From: Tetragonia tetragonoides
Taxonomy: Eukaryota > Streptophyta > Magnoliopsida > Caryophyllales > Aizoaceae
Assembly: GCA_038025085.1 (NCBI GenBank)
Contig: CM076141.1
Span: 19,284,001-19,348,000, forward strand
Length of the DNA stretch: 64,000 nt
Reading direction: 5' to 3'
In this document: positions 1-11,741 of the stretch, piece by piece
Layout: each line of letters opens with the position of its first letter
Position numbering within the stretch: the stretch's first letter is position 1
Program-made: the position numbers and the translations under genes
The notes under the pieces: model-generated
Seen by the model: the letters and a program-made list of their open reading frames with translations, nothing else
Told to the model about the DNA's origin: nothing
Databases searched by the model: none

Positions 1-88
1 GTAAGTGGCCATGGTTGCTATTGTAGTTTTCCCGTTCAACAGGCATCCTTTTGCAGATTGACGGATATTCATTGGGCAGTCGACGAAG

Positions 89-711
89 CTATTCAATCCA
101 GGTGGGGGCAGATCTTGATGTTGGCGCCAAAGAGACCGTAGGCATGACAGTGCTTCTTTCAGTTGTTCTATGGGAAGGTATGAAGATCAGTCGTGGTGAA
201 TAGGTGAGCTGGCTTAACAGCTCTATCTCCCCAGACGAAATAACTAGCAGGTTCCTCCGATTTCCAGTAGCTGACTTGGGATCCAAAATTATGGCTCGAA
301 TTGTGGAGGCGGACGGGGCAGCAAATGAACCGTCTTCACGCTTGACTAAGTAATGTGTGTCATTCGTGATCACTTCTGGTGGCCCAGGATTGGGTATGTC
401 GAAGAGATCTATTCCACCCTTCGCAATAAATTCGAGATTGAGACATTTGTAATTCGGTGTACTAGCCACTCAGGCATAAAGTTGGGAAAAACTTCTTTGA
501 ATACTGATTCATCCATTACCATCAACTTCTCTCCATTATCAGCATACTGGTATGATATTCTAGCATTTCCAGAGATTTCCATTGGAAGGCTGTAATTGTT
601 GTGACTAAATTTCGATAAAGCCATTGTAGGGTTGTCCTTATTTTCAAAAACTTCACCTACAGATGGCAGTTGATTTAAGTCGGTTTGATGATGACGACCA
701 TCAAATTCCAT
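89..711 (-). pseudogene. unrecognised coding-like stretch in two overlapping frames
   Basis: Two minus-strand frames overlap at 409-469. The first begins at an ATG at 711 and gives about 100 codons (starting MEFDGRHHQTD). The second gives about 126 codons and reads on as if it were the continuation of the same protein (LNLEFIAKGGIDLFDIPNPG). The most economical reading is one protein interrupted by a frameshift near 455-470. Composition looks protein-like, with mixed hydrophobic and polar residues and no low-complexity runs. I do not recognise the family. The next coding-like piece, at 1140-1469, lies on the same strand and is also frame-broken, so the two may be parts of one old inserted element or a decayed gene. 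No start context, intron or domain could be established. Confidence 0.3.
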
Positions 712-1139
712 TGGTACGTTGTAGATGAAAGTTAAGTTTCAAATTTAGGTTTTTGGGGCGAGGGGTGTCTTCGCGAACAAAGAGGACAATTATTCCTATT
801 ATTTATAAAGCAATATTTTTTGGGGAGGATTTGAGAATTAATGAAATTTGACAATTTAAGACAGGTAATTCGATTGTAACAATTGTGTGGCGCAAAAAAA
901 AAAAAAAAGTGGTGATATTTAATTCGTTAAATTCCATAGTAACAATGATATGTCGCAAAATATAGAACTGGATTCAATTTGTAATTCATTCCACCTACTC
1001 TGTTAAAAAAACAAATGGTACTACTAAAAAGAACACAACGGATAATAGATTTCCAATAGTAGGACCACTGATACGATGATATGACGAGAAATTAATCTCT
1101 TTGGAACAAGAACTATACTTTCCTTTTTTCCTGATTATT
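712..1139. other. AT-rich spacer
   Basis: No gene seen. It contains a 15-base A run near 895 and two TAACAAT-type words. Confidence 0.5.
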
Positions 1140-1469
1140 AGCCCTTGAGACCCCGCTTCTCATCAACGCCAATTGTCTCAGATTCTGCAACTAGCGAAGC
1201 TTCCTTTGAGTCGTTGAGCGTGACTTCAGATAACGAGGGTTGCAATATAAACTCGCCATGACCCTCATGGATCCTGAATTGCGGCTTTCAAGATTCTTGT
1301 AGTCCTGTTGAAAATAAATTTCAAGATTCTTCATCCAACTCCCCACATCAAGAAAAATATTCTCAATCACAAAAGGACCAACAATTTTGATGGCTTCACC
1401 CATGAACGCTCGGATGTCCTTGACATCATCATATTCGGCTTGTTGAAGTTGTTTGAGTGCTTTCACCAT
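1140..1469 (-). pseudogene. unrecognised coding-like stretch, frame-broken
   Basis: An ATG at 1469 opens a 92-codon frame on the minus strand (MVKALKQLQQAEYDDVKDI at its start) that ends at 1191. A second frame appears to continue it with acidic, protein-like sequence (QPSLSEVTLNDSKEA) to a stop near 1144. This suggests a frameshift near 1255. No family recognised. The orientation matches the broken piece at 89-711. Whether this is a decayed host gene or part of an old insertion cannot be decided from the sequence alone. Confidence 0.3.
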
Positions 1470-1520
1470 AATTTTTGCAAGGTGTTTTGGAGAGGGTATG
1501 TAGAATGTATAAGGAATTGA

Positions 1521-2640
1521 ATGATCGAAATAGGGAGGAGAAGGATGGTGTAATCAAAGCAAGGAATTGAAGGGCTTATTTAAAGAGATCCTATGTTCCC
1601 TCAAAATTTTGGTATTTTCCCTCCCAATTAAATGAAGTTCATTTGACTTTGCCCCCAATCTTGTAGCTTAGTAGAGAAATTCCCACCCAAAAAGAAAGTT
1701 CATTTCATTTCCCACCCTAGTAATATCAAATCCGAAAAGTTTTCCTCCCAAAAATTAAAAGTAGTTTAGATTTCCCTCTCAAATTTTTAGATTTTGAAAA
1801 TTTCCCTCCCAAATATTGCTTAATCAAATCGTATCTCCAATTTGGGGCATTGAAGACCATATGTTGTTCCTACAAATTTCCAAACTATTAAATAAATGCA
1901 CAGTGTATAAGATTTAGGGTATAGGGTATAGGATTTAAGGTGTATGGTTTAGAGTATATGGTCTAAGGTATATGGTATGATTTACCTTAAACGGTTTATT
2001 GTTTAAAGCATTTATTGAAGTGTAATGGATAATATTAAATATAAAATACATTGAATGGTTACATGATTCCTATTAACAAGAATGGTAACCATGACTACCT
2101 TTTATGCAACAATGACATATAAGTTTTAACTATCACTTGAAAATTTCATCGTCCTAGTTTAGATAGGATTACATGAGTGATTGAAATGATCTAAATCACT
2201 GTATGTTGCTTTCTGCATTTATATAATTAAACACTGGTATATCCTAATGTTTTACATATTCTATTTAATAGAGTTAAATATTAATCCATAGAGTGATTGA
2301 ATATCATAACCAATAGCACCTTAAGCTGCACGAGAACAATGTGAATCACTCAACAAATTGAATAACTACTTTTGTGTCGAATTACTTACAAGTATCACTA
2401 CGTAATGAGTTTGCATATTCTAATTTATACACATTATTGATAATTAAACTGCATATATATTTATGCGTCATTGAAATTGATCATCATTTCATGCGTCGAT
2501 TTGCATATACACTTAACTATTACATGATTTTTCCTATTGATTTTCGTTTTCTAACTTATACTGTATGAGTCCGTTATATCGATATTATGATTACATCGCG
2601 TCATTCAGAATAATTAGCATTTATACGTATGGAATGGACT
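1521..2640. other. spacer with TTCCCTCCCAAA remnants
   Basis: Positions 1600-1830 hold several diverged copies of a TTTCCCTCCCAAA-like phrase, probably a decayed repeat. The rest is AT-rich with no gene seen. Confidence 0.4.
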
Positions 2641-2649
2641 ACAATAGGA

Positions 2650-3075
2650 TTATAATTTATTGTTAAAGTATGAAAGGAAGTACACATCCAGGATTATCAA
2701 TTACAACTTACAAGTGAGTTTTCAATTTTCTTAAACATTGACCATATCAATGTAGTCATTGTTCCTGTGTTTATAGTATGTCTATATGTATCACGAGCAC
2801 AACACTCTTGGGACGAGTATAGTTAATCAGTTGGGATTCTCTCCATTTTCTACTATAAATGGAGGTCCCTTTTACTAAATACAATTCAAATAGGCAAAAT
2901 GAGAGAGGGAGATTCAATCCCCCATTTATGAAATAGAGAGTGAAGAAATGGAGAGGGATATAAATCCGGTATTAAGAACTTATAGGGTGCAACATTTAAG
3001 TGTTCTGCATATATGGTAAGAGTGATAGAGATAAAATGAGCGACGCTTATCCTCGCATCCAACATGCTTATAGTT
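2650..3075. repeat. segmental duplication copy 1 (pairs with 8820-9240)
   Basis: Shares long colinear similarity with 8820-9240, for example AAGGAAGTACA..ATCCAGGATTATCA, GAGATTCAATCC and GGGTGCAAC near the right end. Both copies lie 3' of minus-strand F-box copies (3260-3577 and 10423-11740), so they are the shared downstream flank of a duplicated block. Confidence 0.75.
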
Positions 3076-3259
3076 TGCTGACGATTATACAGTAACAATG
3101 GAGCACATAACTAACAGATACCACTAGCTAGCACCAGAGAACACAGTCACACACATAATTACTTAATTACATTCCAACTTAACAAACAAAACCCAAAACA
3201 GGGGAGGGGCTTTGTGTTCAAAATACTACTAGTATAATGTCATAACAACACAACCATTT

Positions 3260-3577
3260 TTACTTCTCGAGGACATAGCTCATGACGACATGGTCTTTGC
3301 CTAGTAAGTGAGCAAACAGCATTATCTCACGCCTACAAATCTTAAAAGCCTCCTCAAGGGTTTTGTCAGGACAACTTCCAGTAATAAGGCATGGTCAATA
3401 GAACTTCCATCCAGTACATAGCCAAAGTGAGTTGTAGTAAGTGAGGCTGTCTCTCAATGCAGCTAAACCATGATGCCCCAACTTCAGGCAAGCAGACTCC
3501 ATCATGTAGACTGCATCCTCAAATTTGTCCACATATTTATCTAGGAGGTTGAGCAAGCTGAGCATGTATTCCGCCCT
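3260..3577 (-). pseudogene. F-box/Sel1-like gene remnant, exon 3 only
   Basis: The minus strand reads RAEYMLSLLNLL, then YMMESACLKLGHHGLAALR, then CRREIMLFAHLLG, which is the Sel1-like third exon of the F-box family found throughout the window. Its closest match here is the copy at 10423-11740. An in-frame TGA replaces the Trp codon expected in the HWP motif (reads FY*PCL). A second TGA stands where the conserved His of GHARAE should be. No F-box exon and no 160-nt middle exon were found upstream at 3578-4130. This is a 5'-truncated dead copy. It sits beside the duplicated flank at 2650-3075. Confidence 0.85.
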
Positions 3578-3599
3578 AAATCACCCAATGACGTAAGTT

Positions 3600-4406
<807 letters not shown>

Positions 4407-4489
4407 GATAATTATCCGACCCTATAGGCTATGTACGCTCGTGGCAGATAAAATACCGACCCTAGGCCCTAGATAATGTGAAGGACCTA

Positions 4490-6000
4490 TATATGAAGAA
4501 ATATGTTGATTTTACTATTCCGATGCTAATCTCTTTATTGCCTAATGGGATTGCAATGATCAATGCAATTAGATGATAATGTGAGGGACCTATGAATGAA
4601 AATGTTGAATTTACTATCATTCTAGTCATTCAATATGCATGAATAGTTGAATACCCTATTCGGGGTCGTGTTACATTTAAGTATCACCGGAATGACCTTA
4701 ATCAATCTAAAAATTGATTTCGATCTATATAACTATTATTTGACCTTCGTATGATAATATATTGAGCTTAGTTGCAAATTTGCAATCATTCTGATCCATG
4801 AATATGATTACCCTTTTTCGGGTCGTATTACATATAAGTATCACCTGAATTATTTTAATCCTTCAAAAAGTCGATTTTGATTGTTTATAAAACTATTATT
4901 ATATGACCTTTGTTAGTGTCCCTATATGATTCTAGCCAATATATTAGTTGTAATCAATCCTGTCATTCAATATGTATGATTACCCTTTTCGGGGTCGTCT
5001 TACATATAAGTATGACTAGAATGATTTTCGGTTAGTCTAAAAATTTATTGGCTGGTCGTTTATATAACTATTATATGACCTTTGTTAGTGTCCATTAATA
5101 TTCTAATCGATAGACATTAGTTGCAATATTTCCGGCCATTCAATATGAGTACTCTTCTACGTGTGTGTAGGCACGAAAAATGTGCATATGCCACATCAGA
5201 AAATAAAATGGGTCAAAGTCAAATCAAGACCCATAAATAATTATTTTTGATAATTTTAATTTAGTTATTTTAGGTACAAATTAAATTCCTATTTTAATTA
5301 ATTAATTTTTCTCTAATAATGGTTAAAGGCCTAAAAATGGGTCTTAAATTATTAAAGTTGGGTCGTGACTACCAAGTCCATGAAACATGGCCCATGACTA
5401 CCAAATCCAACCTGAAACCCTATGATTAAACTCTCTCTATAAGTACAGCTCTCTAGGCTCATTTAGAGGTTCTTCAGTCAGTCTGGAGCCAGACTCTCAG
5501 CCGGCCTGCAGAAGGAGAATTCTGGTGACCTGCAGATCCAGACGCTCTATCATCCATCATTCCTTTCAAGGAGATTGAAGCCTCTAAACTTTGAAGATCG
5601 AATCATTCCTTTCAAGAAGATTGAAGCCTCATTGAACGTGATCAAGCCGTCAAATCCGCCCTACGTTCAACAAATCAAATCAAGCATTTGGACGAGTTCA
5701 AGTCAATTCCGACCCTTGTTCAATAAGTCAAATCAAACATCTGAGCACGATCAAACCATCAAGTTCGGCTCGAGTTCAGTCAACTAAATCAAAGTCAAGT
5801 GGAGATCGAATCAGGGGACCAAATTAGAGATTGTAACTCATTTTAAATATCAATAAATTTTACTTATTTGTTCATGTATTTTGTCTCTGTTATTTTTTTT
5901 CAGATACGAAATTTGTGTTTACAGTGTGGATTAACATATCAAGAACACCGGAATGAATTTAATCACTTTAAAAAGTGATTATGATTGTTTATATAACTAT
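4490..6000. repeat. ~155-170 bp tandem repeat, interrupted by a solo LTR
   Basis: Diverged units share GGGTCGT.TTACAT.TAAGTATCAC, then TTTATATAACTATTA, then ATGACCTTTGTTAGTGTCC. They begin near 4667, 4823 and 4993. A fourth unit starts before 5165 and resumes at 5924 after the LTR insertion. Confidence 0.75.
5166..5923 (+). mobile_element. solo LTR with 5-bp target-site duplication
   Basis: The 758-bp element starts TGTAGGCACG and ends GTGTTTACA, the TG...CA ends of a retrotransposon LTR. It is flanked on both sides by GTGTG (5161-5165 and 5924-5928), a perfect 5-bp target duplication. Inside are a TATAAGTA box (5438-5445) and a later run of short direct repeats (ATTCCTTTCAAG.AGATTGAAGCC twice). 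Near the end is a T-rich tract. No internal coding domain or second LTR lies nearby, so it is the product of LTR-LTR recombination. It is nested in the tandem repeat around it. The strand is assigned from the TATA box orientation. Confidence 0.85.
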
Positions 6001-6119
6001 TACTCTATATAGATTTCAAATTATTGTTAAAGGTAACACTAGATTTATATGTCCTCAATTAAACTCAATTTATTCCGTCAATTTGCACGAAATTAATCTT
6101 TTCAAGTCAATAACGTGTT

Positions 6120-6310
6120 CAAAATTAAAGCAAGTTTAAACAAAGACTGTCAAATTTCCGTTGTTACAACGAAAACATAATTTACTCACATAGGGCCATG
6201 ATAGATTGATAGGGGGACCAAGAAATATTTACAAAAGGTGCGGTATTGAAGTCCAGTGCTTCGGTTTCACTGTCAAATTTCCATTGTTCCAACGAAAACA
6301 TAATTTACTC
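6120..6310 (+). promoter_or_regulatory. upstream repeat module shared with another F-box gene
   Basis: Two copies of a phrase of the form GTCAAATTTCC(A/G)TTGTT.CAACGAAAAC lie 260-440 bp upstream of the F-box gene at 6559. The same phrase, in the same orientation relative to the gene, occurs in three copies upstream of the F-box gene at 12989-14304. A regulatory role is inferred from this position only. Confidence 0.4.
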
Positions 6311-6418
6311 ACGTCTTCTTGCTTGGAAACAACTTGAAGACCTTCAATCTACCCCTTTTATTATACCCAACAATAAATCTACCCCTTTTATCATACCCAA
6401 CCATAAAACTACCCCCTC

Positions 6419-6426
6419 TATAAATA
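6419..6426 (+). promoter_or_regulatory. TATA box of the F-box gene at 6559
   Basis: TATAAATA lies about 130 bp before the proposed start codon, following a C/T-rich stretch. Confidence 0.5.
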
Positions 6427-6558
6427 ATACTGTAGCAAAGTTGATTTCAAATCCCTAAATTGAATATATTAAAAACTCTAGCCTTTTTTCCCCTTCATAT
6501 ATCTCTCCCAAACTGTCTTATTAAGAAATTTGAGGGTAAGTCCACGTCTAATTTTCAA

Positions 6559-8059
6559 ATGGTGGTGATGACTCCTCTAACTAAGCTTGACGATGATATA
6601 TTAAGGGAGATAATCAGGAGGGTGGCGAAGGATTTGTCCAAAGATTATTTGAGTTTAACGTTAAGGTAAATCTTTTGAAGTAATTTTTTCCTCCATATCT
6701 GCTTGCTATTTATTTATTTTGATTCCATATATCACTGTCAGATTTATTTAAGCATATATGTGTGTGATAATTTTACATAGGTGATTACACTCATGATTCC
6801 ACTAAACGCCCATTAAATCGAACATAACATATGTGATGAATTTGAAAGTTTAATTTTGTTATATATATGATGAGCCCAAAATCATATCTTCTTATATACG
6901 TATATAAGTAATTATTTGTAAATATTCTGTACGAATTGATGGGTTTATCAAGATTTTGGTCAACATTGGTGTAATCAAGTTATACGAACCATGGAATGAT
7001 TGTTCTGCATGTATTTAATCTTTTATTTATTATCATTTGTCTACAAGGTGGAATTCCAACCAAACGGATGAAAATAATTGAGAAAAATTAAATCTTGTTT
7101 TTTTTTTTTATATATATGCTAATAATACAGTAATTGAAACTCTCAATTATTTAATTGCATAAGAACAACCGTAACATTACCCTTAGCCACAAACACACCA
7201 TGGCCAACAGAATTGCATTAAGTTTTGATCTTGACTTTCCTGAAATTTTATTTGCTTTTATAGTTATGAAGTACACAACTATATTCTGTTCATAATTTCT
7301 GTATTGATACATAAATTGCTTTATAGTAAACATCTTGAGCATTATGAATAATTGATCATAGCTGCAAAAAAATGAGGAAGATTGCTAACGAAAAACATAT
7401 TGTTAAGCAAGTGAGGTGGAACGATATTAAGAAGAGCCCTTTACACAACGAACCTGTGTGGACATATTTACAGAAGTGTGTAAGGGATAAAAACCTAGAT
7501 GCCATGTACTTCAAAGGAATGGTAAGACATTCATTCAAATGTTATTTGGCAATATATACCATTGCTTGGTACATCTAATTTAAATCGAACTACATTCCTG
7601 TTAAATGAATTGCAGTGTTTTTATTTTAAGTATTTCAAGATCCAATGGGGTGAGTACTTGTTACACTGTGCATATCAACTTGGGCATGCGAGGGCGGAAT
7701 ACATTCTGAGCTTAATCTACCTGCTCGCTGACGATGAGCCTAAGTTTACAGTTGGCTTGTCGATGATGGCTTCTGCTTACAACAAATTGGGTGAAGCTGG
7801 TGTAAAAGCCGTGAGAATGAGCCTTCCTTATTATAAGTCAACTTGGATGTCTCCAAAGAGTTTATTCTCTTGGCCAAAACTTAATCCAAATGACTGTTTG
7901 GACGATTACTCAAAGCTAGTTGTTAAGCTATGTAGGTGTGAGTTGAGTAATTTCGCTGAGATTCTGGGCTGTAAGCACTACCACAATTTCTATAAGGACA
8001 GAAAGTTTGCCCAATGTAGAACAGTTGTGGTGTTATTAAGGGCACTATTGATATTTTAA
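6559..8059 (+). CDS. F-box protein with Sel1-like repeat (At1g67623/At2g35280-like), copy C
   Basis: Proposed exons are 6559-6665, 7362-7521 and 7616-8059, with GT-AG introns; 711 nt encode 236 residues. Exon 1 carries the short F-box (KLDDDILREIIRRVAKDLSKDYLSL). Exon 2, 160 nt as in four paralogues, carries VRWNDIKKSPL and the NLDAMYFKGM helix. Exon 3 carries GHARAEYILSLIYLLADDE, a Sel1-like helical repeat, then WPKLNPNDC and CRCELSNFAEIL. F-box proteins of this group are expected to bind SKP1 and present substrates to an SCF ubiquitin ligase; the target is unknown. The frame is open throughout. The C-terminus is about 15 residues longer than in the copy at 12989-14304, so the original stop may have been lost. 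An in-frame ATG further upstream is not supported by paralogues. Confidence 0.8.
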
Positions 8060-8819
8060 ATTCTCCTCCCCTTTTTTGTTCATCGTTTATAACAGTTGTG
8101 GTGGTATTAAGGTGGTATTAGCCTATTAGGAGGGTGTGAATCTGTGTAATATACTCAATTAGTGTTGGGTGTAGTTATTTGTTAATATTATCCAGTATCG
8201 TTGTTACTCTATAAAGTTATCATAATGGTAACTATCTTATGAACTCCAGTTACAAAAATTGTAGTGCTGTCAAGTTATTTCTTACTTGTTACTCTTTTGC
8301 CATAGCACGTAAATATAAATGAACCAAACTCAAGCTTCACAGTGTTTGGCTCGAAAGCTCGTGAGCCTCAAAACAAACACGTCAATTCTACTTTTTTGAT
8401 ATTTTCTTGAATAAGTTAAAATAACTAATGTTTCTTTTTTCTAATAATTATTTTCAAATATATTTCTATTTTGTTTGTCATTTTATATTTCAAATATTGT
8501 TTTCGTAAAATTAGTTAGCATTCCCATTGACTGAACAAGCTTTGTTAGCCATAAACAATTAGGATATTGAACTATAAATTAATTTCATATCATTTGGCGA
8601 TTTCATCTCATGGAATGTTATAGATGTTATACATTTATTGAAAGACTAAAGAAGACTTTTCAAATTCGATAAAAGTTCGAGTTCGGAAATTGTTAATCAA
8701 TCCAAGCTTTAACTTAATTTTGAAGCTCGAACCGAGGTCGGCTCGAGTTCAAATCGCGAAATTTAAGATGAGCGAAACCCACGCTTGACAGTGTTCAACT
8801 CAGATCGGCCCTAAGTGTT
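8060..8819. other. spacer
   Basis: The 3' flank of the F-box gene; no gene seen. Positions 8340-8800 contain phrases such as GGTCGGCTCGAGTTC, probably a decayed transposon or LTR scrap. Confidence 0.35.
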
Positions 8820-9240
8820 AAGTATGTAAGGAAGTACAAATCCAGGATTATCAGTTACATGTGAGTTTTCGTTTTTCTTAAAAGTTAACCCTATTTTACA
8901 AGTATTCATTGTTCCTGTGTTTATAAGAAGGGTATAGTTATATAGACAACTATGGAGATTCAATCCTCCATTTAGGAAATAGGGAGTGAAAAAATGGAAA
9001 AGGGTCTAATTCCGATGATAATACCTTATTTGTAGGGTGCAACGTTTAATTGTTCTGCATATATAGTAAGACTGTAAGTGTGATAGATATAGAGTAGGTT
9101 ATTTTTTTTTAAAGAAAAAAGGTAGAGGTAGTAAGCTTAGAACCGGGGAACTGCGTGCTTGATATAGAGTAGCTTATTAAATACGAAATTTTGCAAACCT
9201 GACTCTGGCATCCAAAAAAGTTATAGTTTGCTTATCATTA
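8820..9240. repeat. segmental duplication copy 2 (pairs with 2650-3075)
   Basis: Colinear with 2650-3075, including the ATCCAGGATTATCA and GGGTGCAACGTTTAA landmarks. An extra stretch near 9100-9165 (GTAGTAAGCTTAGAACC) is missing from copy 1. Confidence 0.75.
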
Positions 9241-9412
9241 GTTGACAAGTATTTTAGTGTTGTCGCCCCTCCCGCCTACATAAATAATTAATAATAATAC
9301 ATTTTACAGAACTTCATATATATAGGAGCAATGACAATTTAGTTCGACATCAACGATTTATGTTTCACGTCTATAAAGGTGACCTCCCAACGCACGGCCT
9401 GGGTTATTCCAC

Positions 9413-9810
9413 CAGGGGCGAAGCCACCGGGGGTGCCTGGCGTAGGCGTGGCCCCCATAGCTCAGCCCAATATTCCTTCTTAATTTTTGCTGGCCACTGT
9501 AGAATTACTACAAATAATGAAAGCGTGTAGAATAACTATCAAAACCTTGCTGGTGTATTGGTTAAAGCATGTTAGCTGGGAGCGCGTGTCGTGGGTTCGA
9601 AACCCTACCAATACACTTTTACTCTGGTTTCAGATATTTCCCTTTGAATATGGATTTCGTTTGTCGTTCTTTAACCACTATTTTTAATTATTAGTATAAT
9701 CTTAATTCATTTGATTTTAAGTACAAATTTGTAACACTAAAGTATTGTATTTAATTTTTATTTATGTAAACTTCGGCCCCCCTACTCATAAAATCCTGGT
9801 TTCGCCCCTG
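9413..9810. mobile_element. hAT-like MITE with a tRNA-like internal segment
   Basis: The 398-bp element has inverted ends CAGGGGCGAAGCCA and TGGTTTCGCCCCTG (13 of 14 matching). The 8-bp flanks TATTCCAC and TATTCAAT match at 6 of 8 positions, as expected for an older hAT target duplication. No transposase is present. Inside, at about 9550-9615, GTGTATTG..CAATACAC forms an 8-bp stem around a box-B-like GGGTTCGAAACCC, which looks like a shortened tRNA. The same family end occurs alone at 14955. Confidence 0.8.
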
Positions 9811-9818
9811 TATTCAAT

Positions 9819-10422
9819 GAATTAATTCGTGTAGGTGCTCCCCAAAAGGTTTGAACACAGGACCTTGTGTACAAGTTGCAACTTGTTTACCAGTGAGCCA
9901 ACAATTCTTGGATAAATGCTGACCCACTTTAATATCACTGAGTAGTTGTTAGCGGATTGGATGCCAATGAGGGGATTTGACCAATCAATAATCTAATTCA
10001 AGTTTAATGAAAATAGAATATTCTAATAAAAATAGTCGTTGTTCCTACATTTATATTATATCTGTAAGTTAAACACTTTATGTTTATGGTACCCTTATAT
10101 GTAGGGTGAAGTATTTGCGTCTTGTGGATGTTCATAGGGTTTGAGTAAGCAATACCTTTTTATACGAATTACTCTTGCCATCGATCATCACAAACAAGAG
10201 TTTTATACTAATTGATTCATAGGTACAAAAGGCCTCCCCAACCGCTTAATACTCCACCAAATAACACATTGAGAGGGAACACATTCAGAAACATAGGTCA
10301 TAATTCAACACAGAAGACATTCACAAACATATTAACCCTGCACCATAATAAACCTTTAACAAAATAGGGGAGGGGTTTTAAAATATTACTTTAGCATTTC
10401 CCTCAAGAACACCAAGAGCATT
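9819..10422. other. spacer, 3' flank of an F-box pseudogene
   Basis: Contains an antisense tRNA-like phrase near 9835-9905 (GTTTGAACACAGGACC...CCAGTGAGCCAAC), of the kind carried by small non-autonomous transposons. No gene. Confidence 0.4.
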
Positions 10423-11740
10423 TCACATAGTGCACAGATATTCGAGGACGACTTCGTCTTTGGCAAGCATGTTTGCAAAAAGTATCAACACACGCCTACA
10501 TTTCTTAAAAAGCTTCACCTATGTTGCGTTCGTACACTCTTCAATATCAAGGCTTCGCCAATGAAACTTCTTTCCTTGACATAGCCAAAGTGAGTTATAG
10601 TAAGGCAGGCTGTGTCTCAATGCCGCTAAACCATTTTTCCCCAACTTCAAGCAAGCAGACTCCATCATGGACAGTGCATCTGTAAACTTACTGAAATCTT
10701 CACCTAGGAGGTGGATCAAGCTGAGCATGTATTCTGCCCTTGCATGACCATGTTTAATCGCGCGCTGGAACCACCACTCACCCACTTGAGGCTTGAACAT
10801 CTTATAATAATAGAACTGAAAAAATTTTAAACTAAATTTGAATAAATGCTAATAACTTATATCGATATATGTTCAACAGTCACAACAACATTAGATGATA
10901 CACATACCATTCCAATCACATACATAGCGTCTGGGTTGTCCTTATCGACACACATGCATAAAAATCTGTTCAATGCAGTGCACAATAATGGATTCCTATA
11001 GATGTTGTTCCACCTCACTTTGCTCAAGACCGATTGTCGTACACCAAGTCCGTTCATTTGTGTGCAAGTAGCAACAAGAATTGTCAAACCATCAAACGAA
11101 AATCCAACATTTATGCATGAAAATAAGATTTATAATAAGATATTTGTGTTTTAGTACAAATATCACATTATTTAACTTAATTGTGAGACATGTGAAGACA
11201 TGAATCCATTGAAGTCCATTAATTTCCATAATTAGCATAATTGGTGACACATGTCAAACGATCCTACCATCAACCTTACAACTCCTAATTTTTACCGAAA
11301 TTAAGATACAGGAAACCCATGTGAAATCATCAATTACATCCAATTCGAATTTGTACCCAATTTTACTAACAATTGCGAAACATAAGCCAAATCATAGTTC
11401 CATTGTTCCTGTACTTTCAATCATCATTAAAGACGCAATTCCTTTATTACGGAGTATTAATTTCGTGCATATTAAACATTATGTAAGAAGATATTCACCA
11501 ATCAGCCACAAATTTCACTTCTATTATCGGCCAAGTTTGTAATTACAAACATACTAAATTTTACTTGCATGAAATTAAATGATAATTTCAATAATATAAT
11601 TAGTTAAAGTTTAATTACCTTGACCTTAAGGAGAAATAATCATTGCATGAAGACTTGGCGACGTTCTCTAATATCTTAACCAACACATCATCGTCAAGGT
11701 GTGTAAGAGGCTTTATCTCTCCCATTTGATATTCATCCAT
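10423..11740 (-). pseudogene. F-box/Sel1-like gene, copy D, splice- and stop-damaged
   Basis: Exons by homology are 11619-11740 (F-box, LTHLDDDVLVKILENVAKSS), 10908-11067 (160 nt, SKVRWNNIYRNPL and DNPDAMYVIGM) and 10423-10815 (GHARAEYMLSLIHLLGED, then WWFQRA, CRRVLILFANML). Two lesions are seen. The acceptor before exon 2 reads AC (complement of 11068-11069) where paralogues have AG. Exon 3 has an in-frame TAG at 10519-10521, after which the same frame continues to a family-like end at 10423. Everything else, including the first donor and the last acceptor, is well preserved, so the damage is recent. A TATATAAAT box lies about 90 bp upstream at 11828-11836. The copy is paired with the duplicated flank at 8820-9240. 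Confidence 0.85.
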
Positions 11741-11741
11741 T

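Noticed and set aside
9550..9615. tRNA gene
   Set aside because: Only about 64 nt, no proper D arm or box A, and inside a MITE.
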